In this document: in pieces, positions 25,230-36,922 of the stretch | Layout: every line of letters starts with the position of its first letter | Position numbering within the stretch: position 1 is the first letter of the stretch | Translations under genes and position numbers: made by a program | The notes under the pieces: generated by a model | Databases searched by the model: none | What the model was told of the DNA's origin: nothing | Seen by the model: only the letters and a program-made list of their open reading frames with translations | Source of the DNA: Brachyhypopomus gauderio | Taxonomy: Eukaryota; Chordata; Actinopteri; Gymnotiformes; Hypopomidae | Direction: 5' to 3' | Assembly: GCF_052324685.1 (NCBI RefSeq) | Contig: NC_135221.1 | Coordinates: forward strand, 7,609,375 to 7,673,374 | DNA: 64,000 bases

Positions 25230-26044
25230 TATTTCTTACAAAACAAACCACATGTCTCCCCTGTGCATCTCTACATCAGTAGAATATAATTTTCCCATAA
25301 GGCTCTATTCTCAGTTAGTCTGCTCTACATGGGAATGGTGAAAACAGACCTCATATCTGATTCCTCATATCTGATTCCTCATATCTGATTCCAAACAGGA
25401 CTCAGCAGGAAAGACGAGGTGCATTATAATCCACTAGACATGCTGTATCATGGCTCCTCAGTCAAACCGAACATTTTCACAGATATCATTATTAGCCCTT
25501 TAAGCTACTATGTGATGGATGTTTTTTCCCAACTGAATTTCTAGAGACAATTTTGCAAAAAAGCAGAATGCAGTGTGTTTCTCCATTTGCAGACATTTGG
25601 ATAATAAGCAGGAATTTATAGTAATATGTAACATTTTGATTGTAGTAGCAAAAAAGTGACAACTAGCCTATTTTACCATTCAGTTTAAAAGTCCCCAAAG
25701 TCCCCCTGTTAAATGTTTAAAACAGGAAATCGGTGAAAGAATCCTAAATGACTTGAACTGATATGACCTGTGATTAAAGAAAGAACGATCACAAGTTTAA
25801 AAACTACTGAACCTGGTACAAGTGCTGTAGACATTTAAGAATAGAAGGAAGTAAATGACAACAAGCACACGCCCACTTCATCTGTAATACCACACCGCTG
25901 AAGTAATGAGGAATGTTTGAAGTCTTAAGAACCGTGATAGAGAAACGCAGACCAAAGGTACAGTAAGACGCTGCTTCACATCCTCAGCCCAGAAACGGCT
26001 AACGAGCGCTCACACTTTAGCACAAGTCAGGAGTGCAGAGCAGT

Positions 26045-26310
26045 TAGCAGCAGCTAGACTGAGGATCCATAGCAGGGATGAGGGTTCGGACAGAGCAGGT
26101 CAGCAGAATAAGATGGAGCTAGCCCATTTGAGACTTTAGAAACAAATATAATGACTAAAGTGCACCGTGTACAGACAGGGAGCGGGTGAAGTGAGGTTAA
26201 TCCATTGCTGATATCGCCAAATCCCCTTTTCTGGAGCCAGTTATGAGCCAGGGCATTTTCTGCCAACTGTAATAGGGCCAATAAACGTTTGTTTACACCC
26301 ATATGCAAGG
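26045..26310 (-). mobile_element. L2-like LINE fragment, decayed
   Basis: The minus strand encodes LLQLAENALAHNWL, then LTSLHPLPVCTR and VSNGLAPSYSADLL. These match the order KLQLVQNAAARLLT - LHWLPV - NGLAPSYLSDLL of L2-type polyprotein C-termini. Frames are short and degenerate. It lies 5' (in chst8 sense, 3') of the membrane-anchor exon within the intron. Confidence 0.65.
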
Positions 26311-26935
26311 AAATCTAGCAATCTAACAGAGATGTTATAAAAACGTGAATTACATATTCAAGGTCTTGGAACTTTAAAATTCTAACAATAGTTGTTATAA
26401 GACAGATTCACAACAGATTGATTGTACATTAAATCTTTTGGTTTGATGCACCTGTCGATGTTCCTAGGTTCCTAACCAGATTTCCAGTTTTACTTCAATT
26501 ATACTTTGTTTGCCACGCAGGTCTGGATGTACTCAGGGCATTTAGTGAGACAAATCATATGAATTTAGCTGGATACAAAGAAATGATCATCTGCATAATG
26601 AAGACATTGCTATGCAAATATTGCCTAAATGGAGCACATAAAGTGAAAACAGGCATGGCCCTAATACAGATGCTTGAGGAACCCCACAGGCAATTGTAGT
26701 GACAGATGAAAATGGTTGACAGTATTGAACAAATTCTAGACAGGTTCAGTTTGGCTCCCAAGAAACCAACCAACCAAACCACTATAAAGAGCCTGAAAGC
26801 CAGACTGGAATATTTTTAAAACTAGAAGGACTAGAAGAAAATGCATATGATAAATTGCTAGTAGTTTGTGAATTAGTAGGATAACAATAACAAGTAAGAA
26901 GTTTGTTATTATAGTAGTTTGAGAGTTTGACTGAC
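26311..26935. other. chst8 intron next to the anchor exon, probable decayed repeat
   Basis: Sequence at 26440-26790 (ATCATCTGCATAATGAAG, GAGGAACCCCACAGG) resembles a dispersed fish repeat I cannot name. No exon beyond the adjoining chst8 one was found. Confidence 0.35.
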
Positions 26936-27135
26936 CTGGGACCTGCTGTTGGGGCGTGTCTGGGAGATCCTGCAGGTGCGGGAGGAGCAGCAGACCACTC
27001 ATGCCCACCAGCAGGATGAAGCAGAAGGAGAAGGGCAGCCTCCTGACGGAGGAGAGCACACACCGCCGGCCTCCACGGCCCGCCTCCACCACCTTACAGT
27101 CCTGCCACAGCATGACCAGCCGAGCACAGCCCTGG
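26936..27135 (-). CDS. chst8: chst8 5' coding exon with signal-anchor segment
   Basis: Minus-strand exon between a TTCATTGCAG acceptor (exon starts at 27135) and a CCCAG|GTCAGT donor (exon ends at 26936, phase 1). The in-frame ATG at 27113-27111 gives 59 residues: a basic stretch, then the hydrophobic anchor FCFILLVGMSGLLLL, then LQD and a C-terminal QQQVPG. This is the layout of the CHST8 N-terminus (RL..ILLFGAAGLLLF..LQD...PQQVPG). It supplies the single Golgi transmembrane anchor missing from the catalytic exon. Its phase-1 donor does not match the phase-0 acceptor of the last exon, so a short middle exon of about 60 nt is expected. A (GT)31 tract ends 9 bases upstream of its acceptor on the sense strand. 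Confidence 0.8.
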
Positions 27136-27143
27136 CTGCAATG

Positions 27144-27144
<1 letters not shown>

Positions 27145-27206
<62 letters not shown>
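27145..27206. repeat. (AC)31 microsatellite, (UG)n in chst8 sense
   Basis: Perfect dinucleotide run. On the chst8 sense strand it is (GT)n directly upstream of the 3' splice site of the anchor exon. Confidence 0.95.
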
Positions 27207-27208
<2 letters not shown>

Positions 27209-29838
27209 GTTCTGAAATCTGTTCTGAAACATGCAAACTTTAGCTTTAGTAAATTACCCTGAAACTGGAAGACCCATTGTAGAGATTTACACAGTTTTAT
27301 CCCAAATGCAGCTCACTAGACAAGGCATGTTTAATGTCTAGATTTTTGCTTCTTAACTACAGGTCTAACAGCTAGAAAGGTTTTTTTAAAAAGCTTATTC
27401 CTACCAAACAGCAGGATTCAATCTGCACCAATAAAGACTATCATTTCTGGTGAGATGAAGATCAACTAACTTACACGTTTTTTAACCAAACTATTCCTTT
27501 AATACCATCCTTGCACATGTCCACAGACATAATAAGATGTTTTCTCTGGTTTATCTATTTAATATCCTGCTGACAGGAAGCTCTCTTTACTCAGGAGTGA
27601 ATCAGAGAGAAACACAGACACAAAGAGGTAAGTGAAGCTGTTAGTTTGATGCGGGTTCGGTTTGCTGTTGGCGGTGAGTAAGACGCTTTGGGAACAGTGC
27701 TGGCTGCTACTGGGACATGCAGCTCCGACCGTACACGTTCCCCTGCGTGATTAGACTGAGACCGGGCCCGAGATGACACCACAGAAACCCCGTGTACCAC
27801 AAAAACCCTTCTGCCCTGAAGGACACACATAAATCAGGCTGTTATGTCAGCATCATATGGGAATTTGGAGAGTACTCGGCTATTTTTCAAACGTACATGG
27901 ACACATCCACACAAATGTATGGAATTATGGACCAAAATGTGCTGCTTGTTCAATTTGTATCTAAATCTAAATACTGTACTTAGTACCTATAAACATGGGG
28001 AAATTAGCAAATTAGCACTGCTAGTGGTATATTATTTCCTAATCACAACACCATTTCTGTTCCTTCAACAATCCTCTTTTAATTAGGTTGCATTTCTATA
28101 CCTCACATCAGTATGTCAAAATATAGTACAACTAAAAACTTCCTGATCTGATGTTTTTTTTCAACGCTTAAATATGATCTCATCCAAGTCTTATATTTAA
28201 GTGTTACCTATTCCACTGGAACCATCCAGCATAAGCTTCACCAGCTGGACGCCATTGGTCCTGTCGTCTTACCAGATGGAAACACCAAAATTGTCTCCTT
28301 GGTGTGTGCAGCCGCATTTTTGCAGGCAATCACTGGAGAGGTGATGAGGTTCGCTTTCTTTAACAACAACTCTAAGTAAAAAAATAAAAAATAAAAACAG
28401 TGCACCTGCTCCTCCTGCATCTACTCTTCCATCCTTTTATCTGGTCTTGATTGCTTTCCCTTGGATCCAACCACCAGCCTCATTACTCTGGGTCTGGTAG
28501 CAACCCTGATCCCTGACCTGTGAGATACAGGGATTTAAAGGTATCTGGAGCATCACCCAAAAAAACTCAGTAGATGTAATCTAGAATCTTCTGCTCTCTT
28601 GGGAAGTGGGGCAACTCTGTCTAATGAGGATGTGGGTGGTAGAAATAGAGGTAGAGACAGAGGTCTCCCCCAGGTCTTGGCCCTGTGTAGACACAGATTG
28701 GACTCCACTACCAGCTGGTAGATATATTTTCTGATGGGCTCTAAATCTCAGTTGGTGTAGACTGACAGACATCCTCAGCTCTGTATGTTCACATACTAAA
28801 AGTACTACATTAAAGGTAATAATAATGGGGAACAATTGTCAGAACCTGCAACATTTAACCAGGACTACTGACACTGCATTTAGATGAGCTGAGATCGAGG
28901 TTAACAGAAATGGTGCAAGCATGTCAGATCCTGAGAGACAGAGATTTTTATTCATACGGGGTGACCTAAAGCGTGATTGGCAAAAGAACGTATGAAGAAT
29001 GTAATCATTCTGTTTCTCCTCATGCTACACAGCAAAGTCCCCAGTGTTTAAAGGTCTACCTAGAAACAAACTCTACTGTCCTTAATTCAACACGGAGTTA
29101 GTTCAACAATGGAAGGGTTCATTGAACACTGCGGGAGCTATTTTAAGACTTATTGTAAGAGTTTGTTCAACACTTTGGCAGTTTAAACCACAGGCAGTAT
29201 GATAGTGTTACCATTACTTCAATACTGGTGATTTTACCAGATATGTGTCGCTACCAGGGATTTCCATGGCAATGAGAATGGGTCTATTCTATATTTTTTA
29301 ATAATATATAGATAGCACTTTTGGAATGCAGTCAAAGAGAGGGCCCATATTAATGATAATGAGATCATAACTCAGGTCTTGTCGTCTGCCCCTGCCATAA
29401 CTAATTATGATGATCACTCAGTGGAAATTTAATGATCGAATCTGAAACCACATCACAGGTTTGCGTGCTACACATGTGCTTAATTACTCTATGAATAAAT
29501 TCAATTTACCTTATTTACTCAGACAAATCGATTTAATTTGGTTTAATTATGAAATAAAGATTGTGGGCTCAGTGGCAAAGATTTTACATGGAGTTATCTA
29601 AAGCAGGTACATTAACACAGAATATTTCTAAAGGATTCCTCTGATTAATGTAAATTAGTGTAGACTGCACTAAATTGTTGAAGATGATCTTTTCTTATAT
29701 TAGAAACTATCATTAAGTTGCAATGATTGTGTCTTAGAGACTTCTTGAAAGAATCTGATCAGCCTGTGGCCCAAATCAAAGTCTCAACTGTCCCTTCTGT
29801 TCTCATTTTCACATAAAAACACAACAACCATTTATTAC
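27207..29838. other. 5' of chst8 anchor exon, no gene seen
   Basis: May be a chst8 5' intron or intergenic. Short protein-like open stretches at 28240-28420 and 28581-28835 (minus strand) have no identifiable domain and look like decayed repeats. No promoter could be placed. Confidence 0.35.
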
Positions 29839-29956
29839 CTCCAAACACTGTTCTTTAATGCAGACATTTTTTGAGTTTGCATTTTGATAGATTTGACTGT
29901 GTGCGCACAATTAATGTTTATATTTCTCTCCACCAACATTACACCTAAGCAACATT
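29839..29956 (-). CDS. candidate exon 2 of a small secreted CC-motif protein
   Basis: A 118-nt stretch bounded by a TTGTAG acceptor and a TGGAG|GTAATA donor. Read in the phase set by the exon at 30091-30145, it encodes K-CCLGVMLVERN, a third Cys, then TVKSIKMQTQK and NSVW. The size, the CC pair right after the signal peptide, and a VxxxxxQT element followed by a V-W near the end recall exon 2 of CC chemokines. The third canonical Cys position appears to be Ala, and the spacing is about five residues too long. No third exon (TKxGxxxC..W) was found downstream. It could be a diverged gene, a pseudogene or chance. Confidence 0.25.
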
Positions 29957-29991
29957 CTACAAGGATGCTCTCAGGGGACCTAAACGTCAAG

Positions 29992-30066
29992 TAAAAATGA
30001 ACAGAATGTAAAACGTTAAGCAAAAATGAACAGAATATAAACCGTTAAGTAAAAATGAACAGAATG
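29992..30066. repeat. 28-bp tandem repeat, about 2.7 copies
   Basis: Three partial copies of AAAAATGAACAGAATGTAAA followed by ACGTTAAGC/T, inside the intron between the two candidate exons of the CC-motif gene. Confidence 0.8.
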
Positions 30067-30090
30067 TTCTCTAAGAGGTCCTCTACTCAC

Positions 30091-30145
30091 TCTGCATGCT
30101 ATACGAGACAAACAGCAAGAACAGCGCTGACAGGGTCCTGTTCAT
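30091..30145 (-). CDS. candidate signal-peptide exon
   Basis: The ATG at 30145-30143 opens an 18-codon frame, MNRTLSALFLLFVSYSMQ, which has a textbook signal peptide: one Arg, then a hydrophobic core. It runs straight into a near-consensus donor GCAGA|GTGAGT in phase 1, the usual phase for signal-peptide exons of secreted and Ig-like proteins. Without splicing the frame stops within two codons. No gene name can be given; see the exon at 29839-29956. Confidence 0.33.
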
Positions 30146-32008
30146 CGCGCTCTAAACTGGATCATGTTGTGAAAGTGAAAATTACATCAGTCACAGGATC
30201 CAACTGGTTACAAACACACACACATGCACAAAAACCCCCAGAAAGTCTGACCATCGCTTTGCTACTTGATATGTGTGTCATACTTACATGAGGCCAATTC
30301 TCTTCCATCACAACACCTGGCTACACTAATGTGCCACCGCATTACCTCTCTATCTTTCTTTCACTCACAAACTCACACACGTACACTGAGAAACAGGCTT
30401 AGTGCCATATGTTGACCTCCCCTACACGTGAGGTCTGCCCACTCCTGGGGGAAATCAATCACACACTAATAACGGCCCGGGCAGGGGTGAGCAGCTTCTT
30501 CTCAGGCACCTGTTAGGCTTTAAAGCAACAGATCCAGAGAGCCTACCACTGACCGCGTAACCTAGCCTGCCCCCTCCCCCACCTGCATCCCCCCCCACAC
30601 ACACACACACCTGCGCACCCCCCCCCCCCCCCCCCCCCCCCCACCTGGTACAGCTCAGCCCTTGTACATCAGCTGGGCTTCATGCAGTGTGCAATGCTTA
30701 GTGGCCTATTGAATGTCAAACCCTTCATTCTCGCAGACCTGACTAATCGCAGAGAGTGAGAAGATGTCTAGTTGCTTTCACTCATGGCTGCCTAGCTCTG
30801 TGCTTGACATTCAGGTTCACAGGAAGTCGGAAAGACTGAGTCAGAAACACACTACGGAATATTGTGTGGGTTCTTGGGAGAGTATGTTCCCAATATTCTA
30901 AAGAAGTCTGAATGTGTGTGTGTTCGTACAGTTTTGAAGGTCTGAGTTCTGCTATAAAAGACTAAATAATACTGTCTGTGAAGGCTAAACAACAGTATGG
31001 TGTTTTCAGGAGATTTTATACACAACCAACTAGTGTAGCATTAATCCTTTTATTAATATCCACTACTGCAGAACATCCAATCATATGACAAACCCAATAC
31101 ATATTAAGTTGTATTTCACCTCTCTATTATGACCCCATATTAATTACATAACTCTGATTCACACAACATCCTCTTTCATGTGATTAATGGTAACTTAATC
31201 ACCATCATATTCACCAGATGTATATGTGATGAGAGACCTGTGTGCTCATACATTTATCTCATTGTTTAGAGTCAGGTAAAGTAGGCATGCAACAGCCCTG
31301 ACATCACACCTGATATTTATTCATATATCGACATTCCCAAGCAACCAATGAAAAAGTAAAAACAGTCTCCCACACCACTGCCAAGTCACCGACACTCAGC
31401 CTCACATATAGGAGCTGCAGTCTTGGTCCCATTCTTCACGCAATGGTTTTCAAACATGACACACAACCTCCACACCCAGCATCCATCCAGTAGCACAAAG
31501 CTAAAATAAAACACATTAGAGATTCCAAGCATTGTTTCCTCAGAATTATAGTAGGCCATCAGATGCTATGGCAGCAGAAATTGAAATCACCTTCAATTGA
31601 AATAGCCAAATGGGAACTGTCAGCTGGTAGAAGGGTGTTTGTACGCACAGCGATGGTGCACCAAGCAGCCAAACGCTCTGAGCCTCTGCTGGGGGCAGCC
31701 GCTTCCTGGTCATTCATAATTCACTGGTTGCACTCTGAATAACCACCTTTGAGGAATAGTTTGACATCCCAGATGAATAATTAAAAGGTGCCCTTTTCCT
31801 CATTAAAAGGGAGACAGATACCATTTCCGGTGTTTGATAGGCCAGACATCGGCCTCTGAGGAGTGCTATGCTACGAGTATATATATATATGCTAAGAGTA
31901 ATTTCTAATAAATCTATTATACTTTTCTACAGGGCATGAGCTTCATGTCATGTGTTCGTTTATTTATTTATTTATTTATTTGGGAAGGGGGGGTCTTTGT
32001 TGATCATT
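30146..32008. other. gene-free stretch
   Basis: Holds a 25-C homopolymer (30618-30642), a short TATATATA run near 31880 and a (TTTA)n tract (31958-31981). No coding or RNA feature supported. Confidence 0.5.
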
Positions 32009-32207
32009 TAGAAACCAGTGTCCCTCTGAACCAGTGTCCCTGTGGGACAGTGTCCCTCTGAACCAGTGTCCCTGTGGGGCAGTGTCCCTCTGAACCAGTG
32101 TCCCTGTGGGACAGTGTCCCTCTGAGCCAGTGTTCCTGTAGTGCAGTGTCCCTCTGAACCAGTGTCCCTGTGGGGCAGTGTCCCTCTGAACCAGTGTCCC
32201 TGGGAGG
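32009..32207. repeat. 32-bp minisatellite, about 6 copies, dimer of 16-bp half units
   Basis: Alternating half units CAGTGTCCCTCTGAAC and CAGTGTCCCTGTGGGR form a 32-bp repeat. The CAGTGTCCCT core is in both halves, so the array arose by amplification of a diverged 16-bp dimer. Confidence 0.93.
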
Positions 32208-35200
32208 TAAGCCAAACCTTTGAAACATGTATTTTGTAAAGGAGTCTTAGCTTGGTGGCCACATGTCTGGTTTTAGGCCTACTGGTCCATTTCTCAGCTC
32301 CTTGCGCTGCTTCCAGATTCCTATTTGTCATCAATCTGGAGTGAACTGGTAGTTGTTTTCTGTTGAATAGCCCCTTAAAGCAGGACAGGAAAATGACACT
32401 ACAATGTACAAAATTAAAACCGTAACCTAACTAGCTAACAGAACTGACCAGTTTGATCTAGAAATTTGTAATAAAACTAACCAAGCCTGGCACCCATTTG
32501 CAGGGTTAAAGTCTGGTATACTGTACAGAAGGCACAAAATTCCTCTTTCCTATTCTTCAAAAGCAAAATATGTGCTCATCACTAAGAATTTAAGTTGTTT
32601 TTCTTGTTGGCATTTACAAACCAACAAGACAGTGTGTGACAGTGACATGATAAAACAATATTATTAAAGTGATCACCATGTTGCTTGGTCACATTGTTGA
32701 ATTATGGTAATAAGCACCAAAAAATGTTAAATGTCATATCATGACACTGGCCTTTGAGCTTAAACAGTCAAATGTACAGAACAGAAAATACTTAACTATC
32801 ACTACACAGTATATGAACTGCTTTTTTTATTCACAACACTTTGGGTGCTTGTATCGATCCCAGGTCACAACGTCACACTAGATGATGCATACAACAGAAT
32901 CAGAGTGGCTGATTGTCTGGCCACAGAGCTCTGGTCCACTAAGCCTGGTGCTTACACTGTCTCCATTTCCAAAAGATTAAGTACTGGGAGTACGCCGCCC
33001 TATTTATAGCCTGGTGAGAAATAATTCAAAGGAATCTGAGAGAAGATCTCGGGGATGAGTGAGGATATGTGTATTTTGTCTGTCCCGATAACAGAGCAAA
33101 GTAACGTTGTGTAATGTGCTTTGCTTGTCCGTACTGGTCTTTATGAGCTATGTATGTTTATCCCTGAACCCGGGTGCAAAGAAGAAGTAAAAATCTCATA
33201 CTGCAACAGGCTTAGCGGTCAGTTTTTTGTGCTTATTATTACAAAGAACAAGTTGGATGAAGATCCGCCCATCAGAGTCAAGGGTGACATCGCACCCAGA
33301 CACTAAAACCAGTCAAGCACGTTTCGTAGTTTTGTTCGTCCCCATTACTGCCTCATGTTGCTATTGAATACACAATTTTATACCAATGTACATTAATCCT
33401 CGGCCACATTTATACGTGATAATATGTCAACTTGGCAACCAGGTTTTCTAGGAACATTTACAGACAGAAACGCCTGGCGCTGGATCACAACTACACGCTA
33501 TTTTAATCTTAACAATCTTGTCAGCACACTGTAAACCGCTTAACGTGTCTTAATCTGCTAAAATATCCACTCAACGTAAATATTTCTACTTTATTCTCAG
33601 GTTGTAGGTTCATGCATTTGGTTGTGGAGAACGACCAGTAATTTTTGAGAATAGTTTGGTGTTGGTGCGTAATTGTTTTAGTGCATTAAGACACGTGAAG
33701 CTTTGCAATGTGTTTAAATAGAGAGAACAGCCCTTGGCGCACATTACTACTTTATTATAGGTTACAGGTTATCCTAGAGTGGTCCCATGACGGAATTAGG
33801 TGTTCCCAGGATTTAGTACATTAAGACGTTGAGCTTTTTCCTGGTTCCTCGTTTGATAATGGCCCCACACATCTGACACTTGGCTTCCGTATGCCATGAT
33901 AACCAGTTACTGACACAATGCGAAAACTTGCAGACAAGGCAAAATGTAAGAAGGTCGCGATCATATTGCGAACATCTGGAGCGAGATATGGACAAGGCTG
34001 CATGAACGAACTGACCGCATGTCGACTGTACTCGCATCGTTTCGTCTGATTCAAAACTCAGTGCTATCTATCTATATTACCAGAGTCCCCTGTAAGCCAG
34101 TCATAGTGAAAGCAAGGACACATGACAACACACCCCACGGAACAAACCAACCTGCTAAACACACAGGACATTTATTTAAAAAAAAAACAGCGTAAACTGA
34201 CCTTAACTGTCTTCATAAGAGTGACAAAGTCGGCACACCTGGATTGCCCACTTTCCATTCATTCAGCGAGTCACACAACGCACCTCGGCACCTTCCGCGT
34301 ATTCAAAACTGAAGCATGGCTAAAAAAAAAAAAACATCTAATCAGGACCTGAGCATAAATACTCATCCAGTCAGTGACGACAAGTACGCAGAGGCAACTT
34401 TAATTCGTTGGGCGTGAGGCGATCCCGAGGCATGTTCCCCGCGTAGTGATGCTGAGGCTGAGCTGAAGCTGGAGACGCGCGCATCCTTGTGCTATTCCGG
34501 CACTCCCTCGGGACGGATGCTGCTGATATTGCCAAGCAACAGCTACAATAATAGCCCGAAACGCCTGAGAACCAAGTTTGCATTCACTGCTAATGGACTG
34601 CACTCCTCTTTCAATTAAATATAACTATTCACAGTTTTAATAGATCCTAATATGGGATTAAAAAACAACTGACCGTGATACCCAGGGTATGGCAATAGGT
34701 TACAAAGTTCTATACTTTAAACTTAAAATAGCATAGCTGAGGAATAAAAAAAAACTGTAACTAAATGGATTTCAAATCCCAACGTATAACTGGTAGCAAA
34801 CAGTAATTTAAAACAAGTATTCACTGCTAATAAGAAAAGTCAAGAAAGCATGGTTTCGATACTTGTGTTTTGTAAAATTCACCAGTAACTAAATCCCTGA
34901 GCACTGTTGCATTCGACGTGGTCTACTCATCTCACATTGACTTTTAGGTCAATAAGACACAATATTTTATATTACCCACCAGTCTTATTCATCTCTCTTC
35001 TGCAAACACTAAACTCTTACATCAATAAATCCAAAACAATAGGACTCAATATCCAACATGCTTAAACGGTTCATTAGCGACCGCCTGTTTCTGCTCTGTC
35101 TATTAACTTTTTAATACGTTTCTTCCAGCTTTATAACTACCCATCAGTAGTCAGTAGCCCCCCCCCCCCCCCCCCCCCCCCCCCGGAAGAATTTCATACA

Positions 35201-36787
35201 AGGGTCCAAAAGACAAGGAACTGTTTTCTGTTGAGGCGGAAACAGACAAGGGTATTGATTGTGTGATTCATGGCCCCGTGCGGAGCTATCTCTCCAGTGC
35301 TCCACTCTTCTAAATGAAGAGTGGTGGCTGGTGGATTGAGATTCTGATGAGGTTTCTTTTTATATGCTTTTCTCCTTATTTCACCATTGTCATCAATTGT
35401 GCAAGGTCACTTTTATTTTCAGATTTACTGTACCCTTGGAATTCATTCATCTTCATATTTAGATTAACAAATGCAGTACAACCTTATAAACCTGGCAAAC
35501 AAATCGTTCATATCAAGAATTCTGAGAAGGCTGAGATTCTGGAACTGCAATAAGATGTCTGAGCACAGCACTGGCCCTTGAATGGTACACATCACTTACG
35601 TTCTGCACACCTGACCTGCATGTTTACATAATCCCCCATACCTCTGCTGTAAAAGGATGTCAGCTAGTGAGGAATGGTAACTGACCCAAAGGTTCCCGCC
35701 ACTTAGGAATATGACCTGGATTAATAAACCAAATTAATTTCTCTTTTTTAAGCTCTGTAATCCGCATTGCACATTGAGAGAATTAGAACCGCTGTAACTC
35801 GAATTCATGACAGACATTTTGGTTTAATTTCCTTTTAACTTAACATATGTTCTAATAAATGGTTTTACCTCTGCAGAGGTTAAAGAAATGCACCTCTATG
35901 AAAGGTAAACGTACCTCTTTTTGCATTGGAAACTTCCATTCAATTTCTCTTTTCCTCGTACTTCTTCCTCAAACACAGATGATTTCTCTTCTTCTTCACT
36001 CATACGCACACTGATTTGACAAACATTTCCCAGCATTCCTTCCTTGAACTCTGAACAGTCATGCTTTCTCTCTCTGGTTATATTATACTCAGGTATTGGC
36101 TAATGAGGACAGTCACGTGGAATACAGACATGCCCTCATCAGTTGTTTCAAACGTCTCTTCTAGGGTGTAAGAAGTACTGACATTTCGCAATATTTGAAC
36201 TAAAAATCACAAAAGGGTGCTGCCATTTTAAACACCGTCATGCATGAATGGAGACTCCAGAGAACCAACGATTTGAGGTCAAATTTAAAAAGTCTAAATC
36301 ACACACTGCTGGATTTTTGACTCATGTAGTTTTGCTAGTTTTGTCTGAGCAGAATATATCACATTTACTCATGATATCAAATCTTCATTATATGGTTTAG
36401 CCAAGTATTAATAATGATCTTAGGTTGCCTAAATCTCACAGACTGTTAACATTCACCCACAGACGCTTAGACTGGCACTTTGTCATAATGTTTGCCGCAC
36501 ACCAGTCTATTCAGAAGCCTGCATGTTTGATAAACCTATCAAAAACAACAAAATCAAAAATCACAAAATGAAAAGCTACACAGTAAACCGATAAGTGTGT
36601 TTGAGCAAAACTCTTTCGGTCTTTTGATAAGCCATCTATCAGAGATTATCCATCCATCACTGTAGCAAACCCATAGGAGGCCCACTTTGTTACGTGTAAA
36701 TAAAAAAAAAAGTCATTTCACGCACCTGCAATCAGTATCATATCAGTATGGCCCGCAGGGTCAGATGTGGTTTCTCTGATGGCTATG
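32208..36787. other. gene-free stretch with one CpG-richer patch
   Basis: Mostly AT-rich sequence. Contains a Cys-rich short open frame (33813-34037 minus), a CpG-richer patch (34371-34605) and a 26-C homopolymer (35159-35184). Nothing else recognised. Confidence 0.4.
34371..34605. promoter_or_regulatory. CpG-richer patch, possible upstream first exon/promoter of chst8
   Basis: In an otherwise AT-rich 16-kb stretch this segment has clustered CpGs (GGCGTGAGGCGATCCCG, GACGCGCGCATCC). It lies 7 kb upstream of the first chst8 coding exon on the sense side. No donor site or TATA element stands out, so this is positional inference only. Confidence 0.18.
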
Positions 36788-36922
36788 AGTCTTCTCATGG
36801 ACGTAATTTTGATTTCAAAAGTGGGGGGACATGGATTCGTCGCTATATAAATATTTGGTTTTAACCGTAAAAACTGGAGGGGACTTTTGAAAAATCCCCC
36901 AAATTACATCCATGAGTCTTCT
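36788..36922. mobile_element. 119-bp hAT-type MITE with 8-bp target-site duplication
   Basis: The element proper is 36796-36914. Its ends are CATGGACGTAATTTTGAT and the inverse of CATGGATGTAATTTGGGG, and inner arms pair CAAAAGTGGGGGGAC with GGGGACTTTTGAAAA. It is flanked on both sides by the identical octamer AGTCTTCT (36788-36795 and 36915-36922), the 8-bp duplication diagnostic of hAT transposons. It is too short to encode transposase. Confidence 0.85.

Noticed and set aside
24845..25251. Ser/Leu-rich and Arg/Glu-rich open frames
   Set aside because: Translations of the (GA)n microsatellite on either strand.
33121..33306. 61-residue open frame with nearby TATTTATAG, considered as LTR or gene start
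   Set aside because: No inverted TG...CA ends, no target-site duplication and no coding motif could be found.
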